From assembly GCA_025360085.1 (NCBI GenBank), contig JANYCW010000010.1:1-35722 (forward strand): 35,722 nucleotides of DNA, read 5' to 3'. Origin of the DNA: Actinomycetes bacterium (GTDB lineage: Bacteria; Actinomycetota; Actinomycetes; Nanopelagicales; Nanopelagicaceae). Below are positions 24,988 to 33,393 of the stretch, piece after piece. Made by a program: the position numbers and the translations under genes. Each line of letters starts with the position of its first letter. Within the stretch, counting starts at the first letter, position 1. The notes under the pieces were generated by a model. That model was not told the DNA's origin, searched no databases, and was given only the letters and a program-made list of their open reading frames with translations.

Positions 24988-25995
24988 ATGAGTACTCCCT
25001 TAATTTCGGTCGAAAATTTATGCGTTGAAATTAAGACTAATCGCGGTCTCCTTCAGGCTATTCGAGGTGTTTCCTTCGATATAGATAGTGGGGATTCAAT
25101 CGGTATTGTGGGTGAATCGGGAAGTGGAAAATCTATTACTTTAAAAGCAGTTTTGGGTTTGCTACCAAACAATGCCCATGTTTCATCTGGCAAAATATAT
25201 TTCGCTGGGCAGGATATTGCTAAGTTAGAAAAGAAGGCACGTCGGGCGCTACTTTCAGAAACAGCTGGAATGATTTTTCAAGATGCCATCGCGGCTCTTA
25301 ACCCCGTCATAACCATTGGAAATCAAATTGCTGAAGTTCCACGATATCGATTAGGCCAAAGCGCTAGCCAGTCTCGACAGACCGCACTTAAACTTATAGA
25401 GCAGGTAGGAATATCTGACGCAGAATCTCGCTTTGATTTATACCCTCATCAGCTTTCAGGGGGATTACGCCAGAGAGTTGCAATTGCAATCGCGCTCTCA
25501 GCATCGCCAAAAATTTTATTCTGCGATGAGCCAACAACCGCACTTGATGTAACAATCCAAGCTCAAGTCCTTCGCTTGCTCCTTGAGTTGAGAAGGAATT
25601 CTGGATTGGGAATTGTATTTGTCACTCACGACTTAGCTGTAGTAAACGAAATTTGCGATGAAATAAAAGTCATGTATGCAGGGCGATTTGTTGAGTCTGG
25701 AACTGTCGACTCTACTTTCAATAATCCGACTCATCCATACACATATTCCCTATTGAAAGCGGCGCCAGATCCTGATGCTTCGGTGCATCGACTCTTCTCT
25801 ATTTCTGGCGAGGCCCCGAATCTGAGCGAGCCAGTAGTTGGTTGTCCATTTGCCCCTCGTTGTTTTGCTGGTGATACTCATTGTTTAACTTCCGAGCCTG
25901 AATTGTTAAAAATTGCTCACTCAGAGAGTGCCTGTTTTAAATCTAAAGACCACGACAAGTGGGCGGCATCTGATTCAAAGAGTGGAGTCAAGTAA
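24988..25995 (+). CDS. Peptide ABC transporter ATPase (DppD-type)
   Basis: 335 aa. Walker A GESGSGKS at 42-49, Q-loop MIFQDAIAALNPV, signature LSGGLRQRVAIA, Walker B ILFCDEPTTALDV, switch His in VFVTHDLAVV. The C-terminal oligopeptide-transporter extension is present with Cys residues (GCPFAPRCFAGDTHC) that in this family can bind an Fe-S cluster. One of two ATPases powering the importer. It starts at the base after the permease stop; its stop shares a base with the next start. Confidence 0.93.
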   Translation: MSTPLISVENLCVEIKTNRGLLQAIRGVSFDIDSGDSIGIVGESGSGKSITLKAVLGLLPNNAHVSSGKIYFAGQDIAKLEKKARRALLSETAGMIFQDAIAALNPVITIGNQIAEVPRYRLGQSASQSRQTALKLIEQVGISDAESRFDLYPHQLSGGLRQRVAIAIALSASPKILFCDEPTTALDVTIQAQVLRLLLELRRNSGLGIVFVTHDLAVVNEICDEIKVMYAGRFVESGTVDSTFNNPTHPYTYSLLKAAPDPDASVHRLFSISGEAPNLSEPVVGCPFAPRCFAGDTHCLTSEPELLKIAHSESACFKSKDHDKWAASDSKSGVK

Positions 25996-26963
25996 TGGCC
26001 CTAGAAGTTATTGCCGCTACTAATCTCGTTAAACATTTTACAAAACGTCAGTCGCTCATTGATCGGCTGCGAAATAAAGGGGTTTTCAATGTGCCGGCAA
26101 TTGATGGCATCAACCTTGCGTTAAAAAAAGGCGAAACTCTGGGGCTTGTTGGCGAATCAGGTTGCGGAAAATCAACCCTTGGTCGCATTCTTGTCGGGCT
26201 TTACTCTGCCTCGAACGGATCTATTGAGTTAAACGGAAAACAAGTGGGACAAGATCGCAGCTTAGAAGAGCGCCGCACAGTCCAGATGGTTTTTCAGGAT
26301 CCATTTTCATCGCTTAATCCACGCATGACCGTTGGAGAGGTATTGCGCGAAGCATTACTTTTTCACAACTTGGCGACAAAGGAAAATGTAGAAGAGAAAT
26401 CTAAAAAATTACTAGCACTTGTTGGCCTGCCTCAAGATGCTCTGAAATCCTACCCGCGTCAATTCTCGGGAGGACAGCGACAACGTATTGGCATTGCGCG
26501 AGCTTTGGCGCTAGAACCTAAAATTCTCATTGCCGATGAAGTTGTTTCGGCCCTTGATGTTTCAGTACAGGCATCCGTTGTGAATCTACTTATGGATCTC
26601 AAACGCGATCTTGGTCTGACTATGCTCTTCATCTCGCATAACATCGCAGTGGTTCGTCAAGTTAGCGATCGAATTGCCGTCATGTATCTTGGACGTATTG
26701 TTGAAGTGGGTCCAACCGAGCAAGTATTTAGTAATCCTTCGCACCCTTATACAAAACTCCTTCTGAGTTCGGTGCCCAAAATGGCCTCAGGATCTCAGAT
26801 TTCTTCCGCACCAATTGGAGAGTTGCAATCGATTAAGAGCGCATTAGTTGGTTGCAGATTTCGTAGCCGTTGCCCTGTTGCAATTGATGCTTGCGCAATC
26901 GTTGATCCACAACTTACTAACGTAGAAGGAAGCCATCAGGCAGCTTGCCTACTGGTTACATAG
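25995..26963 (+). CDS. Peptide ABC transporter ATPase (DppF-type)
   Basis: 322 aa. Walker A GESGCGKS, Q-loop MVFQDPFSSLNPRM (the DppF/OppF form), signature FSGGQRQRIGIARAL, Walker B ILIADEVVSALDV, switch LFISHNIAVVR, and the C-terminal CRFRSRCPVAIDAC segment. It partners the DppD-type ATPase to form the heterodimeric motor. Start and stop both overlap or abut neighbours, so the five transporter genes form one operon with the hydrolase that follows. Confidence 0.93.
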   Translation: MALEVIAATNLVKHFTKRQSLIDRLRNKGVFNVPAIDGINLALKKGETLGLVGESGCGKSTLGRILVGLYSASNGSIELNGKQVGQDRSLEERRTVQMVFQDPFSSLNPRMTVGEVLREALLFHNLATKENVEEKSKKLLALVGLPQDALKSYPRQFSGGQRQRIGIARALALEPKILIADEVVSALDVSVQASVVNLLMDLKRDLGLTMLFISHNIAVVRQVSDRIAVMYLGRIVEVGPTEQVFSNPSHPYTKLLLSSVPKMASGSQISSAPIGELQSIKSALVGCRFRSRCPVAIDACAIVDPQLTNVEGSHQAACLLVT

Positions 26964-26977
26964 AGACGAGGCGCCAC

Positions 26978-27937
26978 ATGACAGGCAGATTTACTCCGAT
27001 AATTATCGGCAGCGAACGAAGTGAAGCAGGAATTCCAGCGGCAATGGAAATTTTGCGGGCTGGTGGCAGTGCACTCGATGCTGTCGAACGTGGTCTTCGC
27101 CTCTGTGAAGATAACCTTGAGGATCACTACATCGGTACTAGCGGGCTTCCCAACGCCCGCGGAATTGTTGAACTCGATGCATCAATCATGGTCGGTTCAT
27201 CGAGGGCATTTGGCGCAGTTGCTGCAGTAAAGAATTATCCAAACCCAATTTCAATTGCACGCAAAGTCATGGAAGAGCTCCCTCAGCACTCGCTACTTGT
27301 AGGTGAGGGCGCCGAAGCTTTTGCAGAATTTCTAGGATTTAGCAAAGCAGAACTTCTAACTCCAGAGGCGCACGAACTCTGGCTTAAGCAACTTAAAACA
27401 GTTCCTCAAGAGTCTATTGAAGGTGAAAATACAAAGGCAACATCGGGTGATGAGCGCTACCGTCTTGCCGCCCTTGAGTTAGTCAGGCGCATGGCACCAC
27501 ACGAAGGTCCGTGGGGCACAATTAACATAATTGCCCTTGATGCCAGCGGTGAACTTGTTTGCGGAGTGAGCACAAGTGGCTACCCGTACAAGCATCCTGG
27601 TCGTGTTGGTGACTCAGCTATTGCCGGAGCTGGAAACTACTCTGATATTCGCTACGGCGCAGCTGCATGTACAGGCCGCGGCGAACTTGCACTTCGTGCA
27701 GGTACTGCGCGCACAGTCGTTGAAAATCTTCGTGCGGGGCAGGATCCAGAGAGCGCATGCGCTAATGCACTTCTTGAAGCGCGCGCATTGCCAGATGATT
27801 TTCGTGCTGAGTTACGCTGTCTTTCGTTGACTCAAGATGGTCGACATGGCGGCGCAGCAGGTATGGAAGGTTCGACATACACATTCATGAACGAGCATTC
27901 AACTGCTCCCGAATTTCACCCAAGGAGAGCGCTATGA
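26978..27937 (+). CDS. Ntn hydrolase: isoaspartyl peptidase / glycosylasparaginase type
   Basis: 319 aa, asparaginase-2 (T2) family. The precursor cleaves itself before a catalytic Thr, here Thr181 in GPWGTINIIALD. Substrate-pocket elements GRVGDSAIAGAGNYSD and CTGRGE follow in the beta chain (RVGDS binds the alpha-carboxylate). The alpha chain has GGSALDAVERGLRLCEDN. Family members split isoaspartyl dipeptides, asparagine or the GlcNAc-Asn bond; the KHPGRVGDS and YIGTSGLPN features lean to the glycosylasparaginase branch. No signal peptide, so it is cytosolic. The start at 26978 follows GAGGCGCC; a start at 26945 would overlap the ATPase. In this cluster an iso-peptide substrate is the natural inference. 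Confidence 0.87.
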   Translation: MTGRFTPIIIGSERSEAGIPAAMEILRAGGSALDAVERGLRLCEDNLEDHYIGTSGLPNARGIVELDASIMVGSSRAFGAVAAVKNYPNPISIARKVMEELPQHSLLVGEGAEAFAEFLGFSKAELLTPEAHELWLKQLKTVPQESIEGENTKATSGDERYRLAALELVRRMAPHEGPWGTINIIALDASGELVCGVSTSGYPYKHPGRVGDSAIAGAGNYSDIRYGAAACTGRGELALRAGTARTVVENLRAGQDPESACANALLEARALPDDFRAELRCLSLTQDGRHGGAAGMEGSTYTFMNEHSTAPEFHPRRAL

Positions 27938-28764
27938 AAATCTTTATTTCATCTGACATGGAAGGTACCGCTGGAGTTGTTGACTGGAGCCAATGCATAC
28001 CTGGCAATTCAGAGTACGGTTACTATCGAGAACTTTTGCAAAATGAAGTAAACGCGAGCATCACTGGTGCAATGGCAGCAGGTGCTACTGAATTCTTAGT
28101 CAACGATTCTCACTCATCGATGCAAAATTTGCGTCCAGATTCGCTAGAAGGAAATGCCCGCTATCTTTCGGGAAAGCACAAACCTATGTACATGATGCAG
28201 GGATTAGATAGCACATTTGATGCAATCTTCTTGATTTCCTATCATGGTTCGATGAGCAGCGAGGCATCGGTTCTCTCTCACACATATAACCCGCGTGCAA
28301 TTTCAGATATTCGCCTTAATGGAGAATTTGTATCAGAGGCAGGCCTCAATGCCCTCGTCGCACAGGCATATGGTGTGCCGATAGTTTTAGTTACTGGAGA
28401 TGAAACTACTGAAGTTGAAACCCGTATGTGGTCTCCAGGAATTCATGCCGCAGTAGTGAAAAAGAGTATTACTCGATTTGCCGCAGATAGCATGCATCCC
28501 AAGCAAGCATGTGAACTAATTTTCGAAAAAGCGAAAGCATCACTTGAGGCTCTTGCAACGATTGCGGTTCCTGCGATAAAACTTCCTGCCACAATCGAGA
28601 TCACTTTCCATAATAATGATTTTGCAGATATGGCAACGTGGTTACCAGGCACCGTTAAAACCGGAGTAAAAACCGTAACTATTACAGATGCTGATCCATT
28701 AGCACTCTTTCGTCGATTTATTACGACAGTAATTCTCACACGATCAATTGTTGAATGGAGCTAA
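27934..28764 (+). CDS. D-aminopeptidase, M55 family (DppA-like)
   Basis: 276 aa, matching the length of Bacillus subtilis DppA. Metal ligands are visible at the expected positions: Asp8 and Glu10 (SSDMEGTAGV), His60 (NDSHSSM), His104 (ISYHGSM), plus His116 and Glu135 (SEAGLNALVA) near the remaining active-site positions. DppA is a self-compartmentalising decameric zinc enzyme that removes N-terminal D-amino acids such as D-Ala. It starts at an ATG overlapping the Ntn hydrolase stop by four bases. Encoded beside a peptide importer as in the Bacillus dpp operon, it indicates uptake of D-residue peptides from peptidoglycan or non-ribosomal peptides. Confidence 0.9.
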   Translation: MKIFISSDMEGTAGVVDWSQCIPGNSEYGYYRELLQNEVNASITGAMAAGATEFLVNDSHSSMQNLRPDSLEGNARYLSGKHKPMYMMQGLDSTFDAIFLISYHGSMSSEASVLSHTYNPRAISDIRLNGEFVSEAGLNALVAQAYGVPIVLVTGDETTEVETRMWSPGIHAAVVKKSITRFAADSMHPKQACELIFEKAKASLEALATIAVPAIKLPATIEITFHNNDFADMATWLPGTVKTGVKTVTITDADPLALFRRFITTVILTRSIVEWS

Positions 28765-28766
28765 GA

Positions 28767-29579
28767 ATGCCAGTCGCCCAGGTTCTTGAAGGTAAAACTG
28801 CGATTGTTACAGGTGCGGGAAACGGTATTGGACGTGCAACTGCAAAGGCAATGGCAGCTGCTGGTGCACAAGTATGCGTCTCAGATACTTTGGTAGAAGA
28901 TGGTCTGCGGACAGTTTCAGAGATTACCGATGCTGGTGGTAAAGCTATTTTTGTTCAAGCCGATATTTCTAGTGAAGAACAAGTACAAAAAGTTGTCAAT
29001 GAAACCGTTTCAGCATTTGGTGGCTTGGATATTCTTGTTAACAATGCCGGAATTGGTGGTGGCATGAAACGTCTTCATGAAGTTAATACAGAGGAGTTCA
29101 GCCGAGTCGTTGATGTAAATCTTATTGGTACATTTTTCATGACAAAATATGCGATTCCACATTTCCTTAAATCTGGCGATGGAAGAATCGTCAATATTGC
29201 CTCGACATACGGCCTCATTGGAGCGCCAAAAGCCGCCGCATATTGCGCCACAAAGGGCGCAATTATTAACCTCACTCGACAGTTAGCTGTCGATTACGGT
29301 CCAGACCACATTCGGGTCAACGCCATCTGCCCTGGATATATAGATACCAGTCTGGGTCGGCGTGGCCCAACAATGAGCGAAGCGGATTTTACCTCTGCCA
29401 CTGCTCGCCGAGAAAAGGCGGCAGCGATGCAGCCTCTTGGCCGACAGGCACAGCCCGAAGAAGTTGCAAACGTTGCACTCTTCCTCGCATCTGACGGTGC
29501 ATCTTTTATGACAGGATCTATTGTCACAGTTGATGGCGGATGTGTTACCACCTTCAATTACGGTGAAGCCAGCAACTAA
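28767..29579 (+). CDS. Short-chain dehydrogenase/reductase (SDR), second copy
   Basis: 270 aa. TGAGNGIG cofactor loop, VSDTLVEDG with Asp after strand 2 (NAD preference), LDILVNNAGIGGG, catalytic Ser in IVNIASTYG, YCATKG with Tyr/Lys, and the C-terminal TGSIVTVDGG. A classical SDR, most like 3-oxoacyl/glucose dehydrogenase-type members. The start at 28767 follows GGAG; a start at 28755 would overlap the M55 gene. It lies between the D-aminopeptidase and methylaspartate ammonia-lyase genes in tight spacing, so it is likely part of the same pathway. Substrate unknown; it is clearly different from the SDR at 20790. Confidence 0.87.
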   Translation: MPVAQVLEGKTAIVTGAGNGIGRATAKAMAAAGAQVCVSDTLVEDGLRTVSEITDAGGKAIFVQADISSEEQVQKVVNETVSAFGGLDILVNNAGIGGGMKRLHEVNTEEFSRVVDVNLIGTFFMTKYAIPHFLKSGDGRIVNIASTYGLIGAPKAAAYCATKGAIINLTRQLAVDYGPDHIRVNAICPGYIDTSLGRRGPTMSEADFTSATARREKAAAMQPLGRQAQPEEVANVALFLASDGASFMTGSIVTVDGGCVTTFNYGEASN

Positions 29580-29584
29580 CGTTA

Positions 29585-30847
29585 ATGAAAATTCTCGATC
29601 TGGTTTGCGTTCCTGGTCGAACGGGTTTTTTCGTAGATGACCAAGCGGCGATTCTTGCGGGTGCCCAACATGAGGGTTTTAATTATGTTGGGCGGGCTGT
29701 AACACCAGGATTTGATCGAATTCGTCAGGCAGGACAATCACTTTCAGTGATGATTTTGCTTGACGATGGTCAGATTGCCCATGGGGACTGCGCGGTCGTA
29801 CAGTACTCAGGAGTTGGAGGCCGTGACATACTCTTTGATGCAGAGCAAGCAAAAGAAGTTATCTATAACAATGTAGCCCCACTTCTTCGCGGACAGGTGA
29901 TTACTCAATTCAAATCCATGGCACAGGAAGTAGATTCACTTGAGGTCAATGGCGCAAGAATTTCTGCAGCGATTCGATACGGAGTTACACAAGCAATTCT
30001 AGATGCTGTCGCAAAATCACGGAGCATAACAATGGCAGAGATAATTGCCGATGAGTATGAAACCGGTATTGAGATTGCAATTGTCCCAATGCATACTCAA
30101 TCTGGTGATGATCGTTATGACAACGTTGATAAAATGATTCTCAAAGAGGCCGACGTTTTGCCCCATGGTCTTATTAATAATGTTGAGACGAAACTTGGGG
30201 TTCACGGTGAGTTACTTAAGGAGTATGTGACTTGGGTCAGGAATCGAATTCTTCAGTTGAGGCAAAATTCTTCATATAATCCGGTTCTTCAATTTGATGT
30301 ATATGGGACGATAGGCCAAATTTTTGATTCAAATATTTCTGAGTGCGCCGAATATTTAATCCAGCTTGGTGAACTTGCAGCCCCTTTTGCTCTCCGTATT
30401 GAACATGTCATAGATGGTAAAAGCGTTGATGGTCAGGTTGCGATATCAAAGGCCCTGCGCTCGGAGCTTTTTTCGCGGGACTCACAGGTGCAGATTTCAG
30501 TAGATGAGTGGTGTAACACATTAGAAGATATCCGAAAGTTTGTTGATGCAAAAGCGGCCGACGTCATTCATGTTAAAACGCCAGATTTAGGTGGCATTAA
30601 CAACACAATTGAGGCACTCTTGCTCATTCACAAAAATGGACTCGGCGGCTACTGTGGGGGCACATGCAATGAGACCGATCGATCAGCACAAATAACTGCC
30701 CACATTGCAATGGCATGTGGTGCAATCCAAATTTTAGCTAAGCCGGGAATGGGCGTTGATGAGGGCATGATGATCGTAGGTAATGAAATGGCACGTGTTG
30801 TGGCCTTAATTGCGCATAGAAAGCAGGGCCATCATGCTGACTTTTGA
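29585..30847 (+). CDS. mal: 3-Methylaspartate ammonia-lyase
   Basis: 420 aa, enolase superfamily. Key residues fall at the numbers I recall for the clostridial and Citrobacter enzymes: His194 (LPHGLINN), Lys331 (HVKTPDLGGINN), metal ligands Asp238, Glu273 and Asp307, and substrate-pocket Gln73, Gln172, Thr360, Cys361 and Leu384 (GGTCNETDRSA). Residue 329 is His where the studied enzymes have Gln. It interconverts L-threo-3-methylaspartate and mesaconate plus ammonia with Mg2+. In the usual pathway the substrate comes from glutamate mutase, which is not encoded here. The cluster instead suggests methylaspartate released from imported peptides. It overlaps the next gene by 14 bases. Confidence 0.92.
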   Translation: MKILDLVCVPGRTGFFVDDQAAILAGAQHEGFNYVGRAVTPGFDRIRQAGQSLSVMILLDDGQIAHGDCAVVQYSGVGGRDILFDAEQAKEVIYNNVAPLLRGQVITQFKSMAQEVDSLEVNGARISAAIRYGVTQAILDAVAKSRSITMAEIIADEYETGIEIAIVPMHTQSGDDRYDNVDKMILKEADVLPHGLINNVETKLGVHGELLKEYVTWVRNRILQLRQNSSYNPVLQFDVYGTIGQIFDSNISECAEYLIQLGELAAPFALRIEHVIDGKSVDGQVAISKALRSELFSRDSQVQISVDEWCNTLEDIRKFVDAKAADVIHVKTPDLGGINNTIEALLLIHKNGLGGYCGGTCNETDRSAQITAHIAMACGAIQILAKPGMGVDEGMMIVGNEMARVVALIAHRKQGHHADF

Positions 30848-32207
30848 TTCAAATGACGAGAAGTACATTGAAGAACTCGCAACCTATGTCTCTATTCCGA
30901 GCGTGAGTAGGGATGCAACGCCAGAGACAATGCAAGAGGCTTCTTCGTGGCTTGCTCATCAACTCTCATTTGCAGATGGACGAGTAGTAGAAACTGATGG
31001 TCACCCCGTTGTTCGTGCCGACTGGCTTGAGGCTCCAGGTGCACCAACTATTTTGGTCTATGGCCACTATGACGTCCAGCCAACGGGTGATCTTGCAGAA
31101 TGGATTACACCACCGTTTGAATTGGTGCGAGATGGTGATGTAATGCGTGGACGCGGAGTCACAGATGATAAAGGCCCAGTCCTAATTGTTCTTAAAGTTG
31201 CACAAGCGTTCATGGCCCAAGAAGGAAAACTTCCGCTTAATATTAAATTTCTCTTTGAAGGGGAAGAAGAGATTGGAAGTCCAAACCTTCCAAAATTTCT
31301 CCAAGAGCATGCACAAGAGTTAGCGGCAGATCTTGTCATTTCAGCCGATGGCGCGATGTGGCGCCCAACGGAGCCTTCGCTCTCTATTGCATCTAAGGGA
31401 CTTGTCACTTTAGATATCGAGGTAACTGGTGCGAAAGAAGATCTGCACTCAGGCCGATTCGGAGGCACGGTTGCCAATCCAGTACATGTATTGACCGAGA
31501 TATTGGCGAGCTTGCATCGCGGTAATGGCCAAATCGCAGTCGATGGATTCTATGATGGCATTGCCCCGCTTACCGACAAAAGACGAAAAGAAATTGCTGA
31601 AGTAAGTTTTGATGATAAAAATTACATGGAAAACTTAGGGATCACAGAGGTGTTTGGTGAGGCGGGCTTTACAACGCTTGAGCGGTTATGGGAGCGACCA
31701 ACGCTTGAAATTAATGGCATCACAGCAGGTGGTAAATACACCGTAATTCCGCATATTGCTACAGGCCATATCTCGGCTCGATTAGTGCCAGGCCAACTTC
31801 CAGACAGAGTTCTCGCTGCAATTTCTAAGCACGTTGAGGATCAAAAATTTGATGGCGTGCGCGTCAGGTTAATTCCCGACAAGGGCGGTGTTCCGGCATA
31901 CACAATTCCAGCGGACCATGCAGCCATCCGTGCGGCAAAAGCCGCTCTTGAAGTCGTTTATCCAGGGGAGAGTGTATTACTGGCAGTCATTGGTGGGACT
32001 CTGCCGGCTACTGCCCTATTTGAAAAAATACTTGGAGCCAAAACATTATTTTTCTCATTTTCAACCGCGGATGAAAAATTACACGCCCCTAATGAATTTA
32101 TGCGAATTTCGCGCTTGCGCGAAGGAATGAGGGCATGGGAAGTGCTTTGGCGACTTCTTGCCGATGGAGCCCATCGTTTAGCGAAAGTTGAGAAAACTCA
32201 TGAGTAA
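30834..32207 (+). CDS. M20-family dipeptidase
   Basis: 457 aa. Metal and catalytic residues are visible in VYGHYDVQP (His, Asp), GRGVTDDKGP (bridging Asp), EGEEEIGSPN (catalytic Glu and ligand) and STADEKLHAPNEF (His). A lid/dimerisation insertion starts near LDIEVTGAKEDLHSGRFGG. This is the carnosinase/PepV-like branch of M20, zinc dipeptidases of the cytosol with broad or special dipeptide specificity. The start at 30834 (MLTFDSNDEKYIEEL) matches the family; a longer frame begins at 30810. It overlaps the methylaspartate ammonia-lyase gene at its start and the M19 gene at its end, so it is translationally coupled to both. Confidence 0.9.
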   Translation: MLTFDSNDEKYIEELATYVSIPSVSRDATPETMQEASSWLAHQLSFADGRVVETDGHPVVRADWLEAPGAPTILVYGHYDVQPTGDLAEWITPPFELVRDGDVMRGRGVTDDKGPVLIVLKVAQAFMAQEGKLPLNIKFLFEGEEEIGSPNLPKFLQEHAQELAADLVISADGAMWRPTEPSLSIASKGLVTLDIEVTGAKEDLHSGRFGGTVANPVHVLTEILASLHRGNGQIAVDGFYDGIAPLTDKRRKEIAEVSFDDKNYMENLGITEVFGEAGFTTLERLWERPTLEINGITAGGKYTVIPHIATGHISARLVPGQLPDRVLAAISKHVEDQKFDGVRVRLIPDKGGVPAYTIPADHAAIRAAKAALEVVYPGESVLLAVIGGTLPATALFEKILGAKTLFFSFSTADEKLHAPNEFMRISRLREGMRAWEVLWRLLADGAHRLAKVEKTHE

Positions 32208-33387
32208 TAACGAGTACAAGTCGTATGGCTACATACAAGCGGGAGAAGACTTTCCTGACATTGAATTGGCTCCAGAATTTAATCGAGTTGCCCCATATAA
32301 AAGCGAGCTAACTGTCGAGGAAAGATCGCGCGCGGAAAAATTAATGAAGGAAAATATTACGATAAGTCTGCATGATCACCCTGTGCGTTTTCCTGAAGAT
32401 ATGAATCAGACACCAGAATACAATCGCACCGGAAGACAGCACACTGCATTTGCGGGCCTTAAAGAATCTGGAATGACTGTCCTCTTTGACAATATGATGG
32501 ATGGAACGGCCTGCGTTACAGGAAATGCCCCATGGCGCTGGTTAGACATCATTACAGACATCGGCATGCGACAGGCAGATATTGCTCATCAAGAATTAGT
32601 AACAGTGATTCGTAACGTTGGAGATATTTACAACGCACATCAAAATGGAAATGTAGGTCTCGTATTTGGACTTGAGGCTGCGACTCCTATTGAAAATGAG
32701 ATTGACCGTTTAGATGTTTTATACGGAATTGGAATACGCCAAATTGGAATCGCGTACTCGGATTCCAATGCACTTGGTTGCGGGCTCAGTGAATCATCTG
32801 ATACAGGTTTAACTAACTTTGGAGCGCGAGCAGTTAAGCGAATGAATCAACTAGGGCTTGCTATCGATATTTCGCACTCCTCCGATCAGACAGGTATTGA
32901 TACTTGTCTTGAAAGCAGCAAGCCTGTTTTCATGACGCACGCGGGAGCACGGACGATTTGGCCCATTAAACGAATGAAATCCGACGATGTACTAAGGGCC
33001 GTTGCCGATAGCGGTGGAGTCATCGGGATGTCAGCAGCTCCACACACAACGCTTTCACATGCACACCCAGTGCATTCTATTGATTCAGTTATGGATCACC
33101 TTATCTACTGCATAGAACTCGTTGGAATAGAACATGTTGCCTTCGGTCCTGATACTTTATATGGCGATCATGTTGGCTTACATACGGTTTTCTCAAAACT
33201 TCTAAAGTTTGGATCAAGCGACGCGCCTGCATTTGAAAAAGTGAAATACGTCGAAGGGCTTGAAAATCCAACGGAGAATTTTTGGAATATAACTGGTTGG
33301 CTGGTCAAGAACGGATTCTCAGATTTGGAGATCCTTGCACTCCTTGGCGGAAATATTTTGCGCGCGCTCGAGGAAATCTGGATCTAG
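32200..33387 (+). CDS. Membrane-dipeptidase family (M19) hydrolase
   Basis: 395 aa TIM-barrel amidohydrolase of the M19 renal-dipeptidase family. Visible sites: ITISLHDHPVRFP (first metal motif), VFGLEAATPIENEIDRL (bridging Glu), AIDISHSSD and VFMTHAGAR (His ligands), and HVAFGPDTLYGDHVG (Asp). In well-studied members the first motif is HxD (as in DGHND); here it reads His-Asp-His, a subgroup difference. M19 enzymes accept dipeptides with a C-terminal D-residue and dehydropeptides. No signal peptide or anchor, so cytosolic. ATG overlaps the M20 stop by eight bases; the gene ends the cluster six bases from a converging gene. Confidence 0.87.
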   Translation: MSNNEYKSYGYIQAGEDFPDIELAPEFNRVAPYKSELTVEERSRAEKLMKENITISLHDHPVRFPEDMNQTPEYNRTGRQHTAFAGLKESGMTVLFDNMMDGTACVTGNAPWRWLDIITDIGMRQADIAHQELVTVIRNVGDIYNAHQNGNVGLVFGLEAATPIENEIDRLDVLYGIGIRQIGIAYSDSNALGCGLSESSDTGLTNFGARAVKRMNQLGLAIDISHSSDQTGIDTCLESSKPVFMTHAGARTIWPIKRMKSDDVLRAVADSGGVIGMSAAPHTTLSHAHPVHSIDSVMDHLIYCIELVGIEHVAFGPDTLYGDHVGLHTVFSKLLKFGSSDAPAFEKVKYVEGLENPTENFWNITGWLVKNGFSDLEILALLGGNILRALEEIWI

Positions 33388-33393
33388 TCGGTA

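Noticed and set aside
18591-33387. Cyanophycin breakdown as the role of the peptide cluster
   Set aside because: No cyanophycinase is encoded, and the D-aminopeptidase and methylaspartate ammonia-lyase would have no place in releasing Asp and Arg from beta-Asp-Arg.
18591-33387. A classical mlrABCD microcystin-degradation operon
   Set aside because: No MlrA-type membrane protease (CAAX-protease-like) and no MlrB/MlrC homologue could be recognised; only a chemistry-based hypothesis remains.
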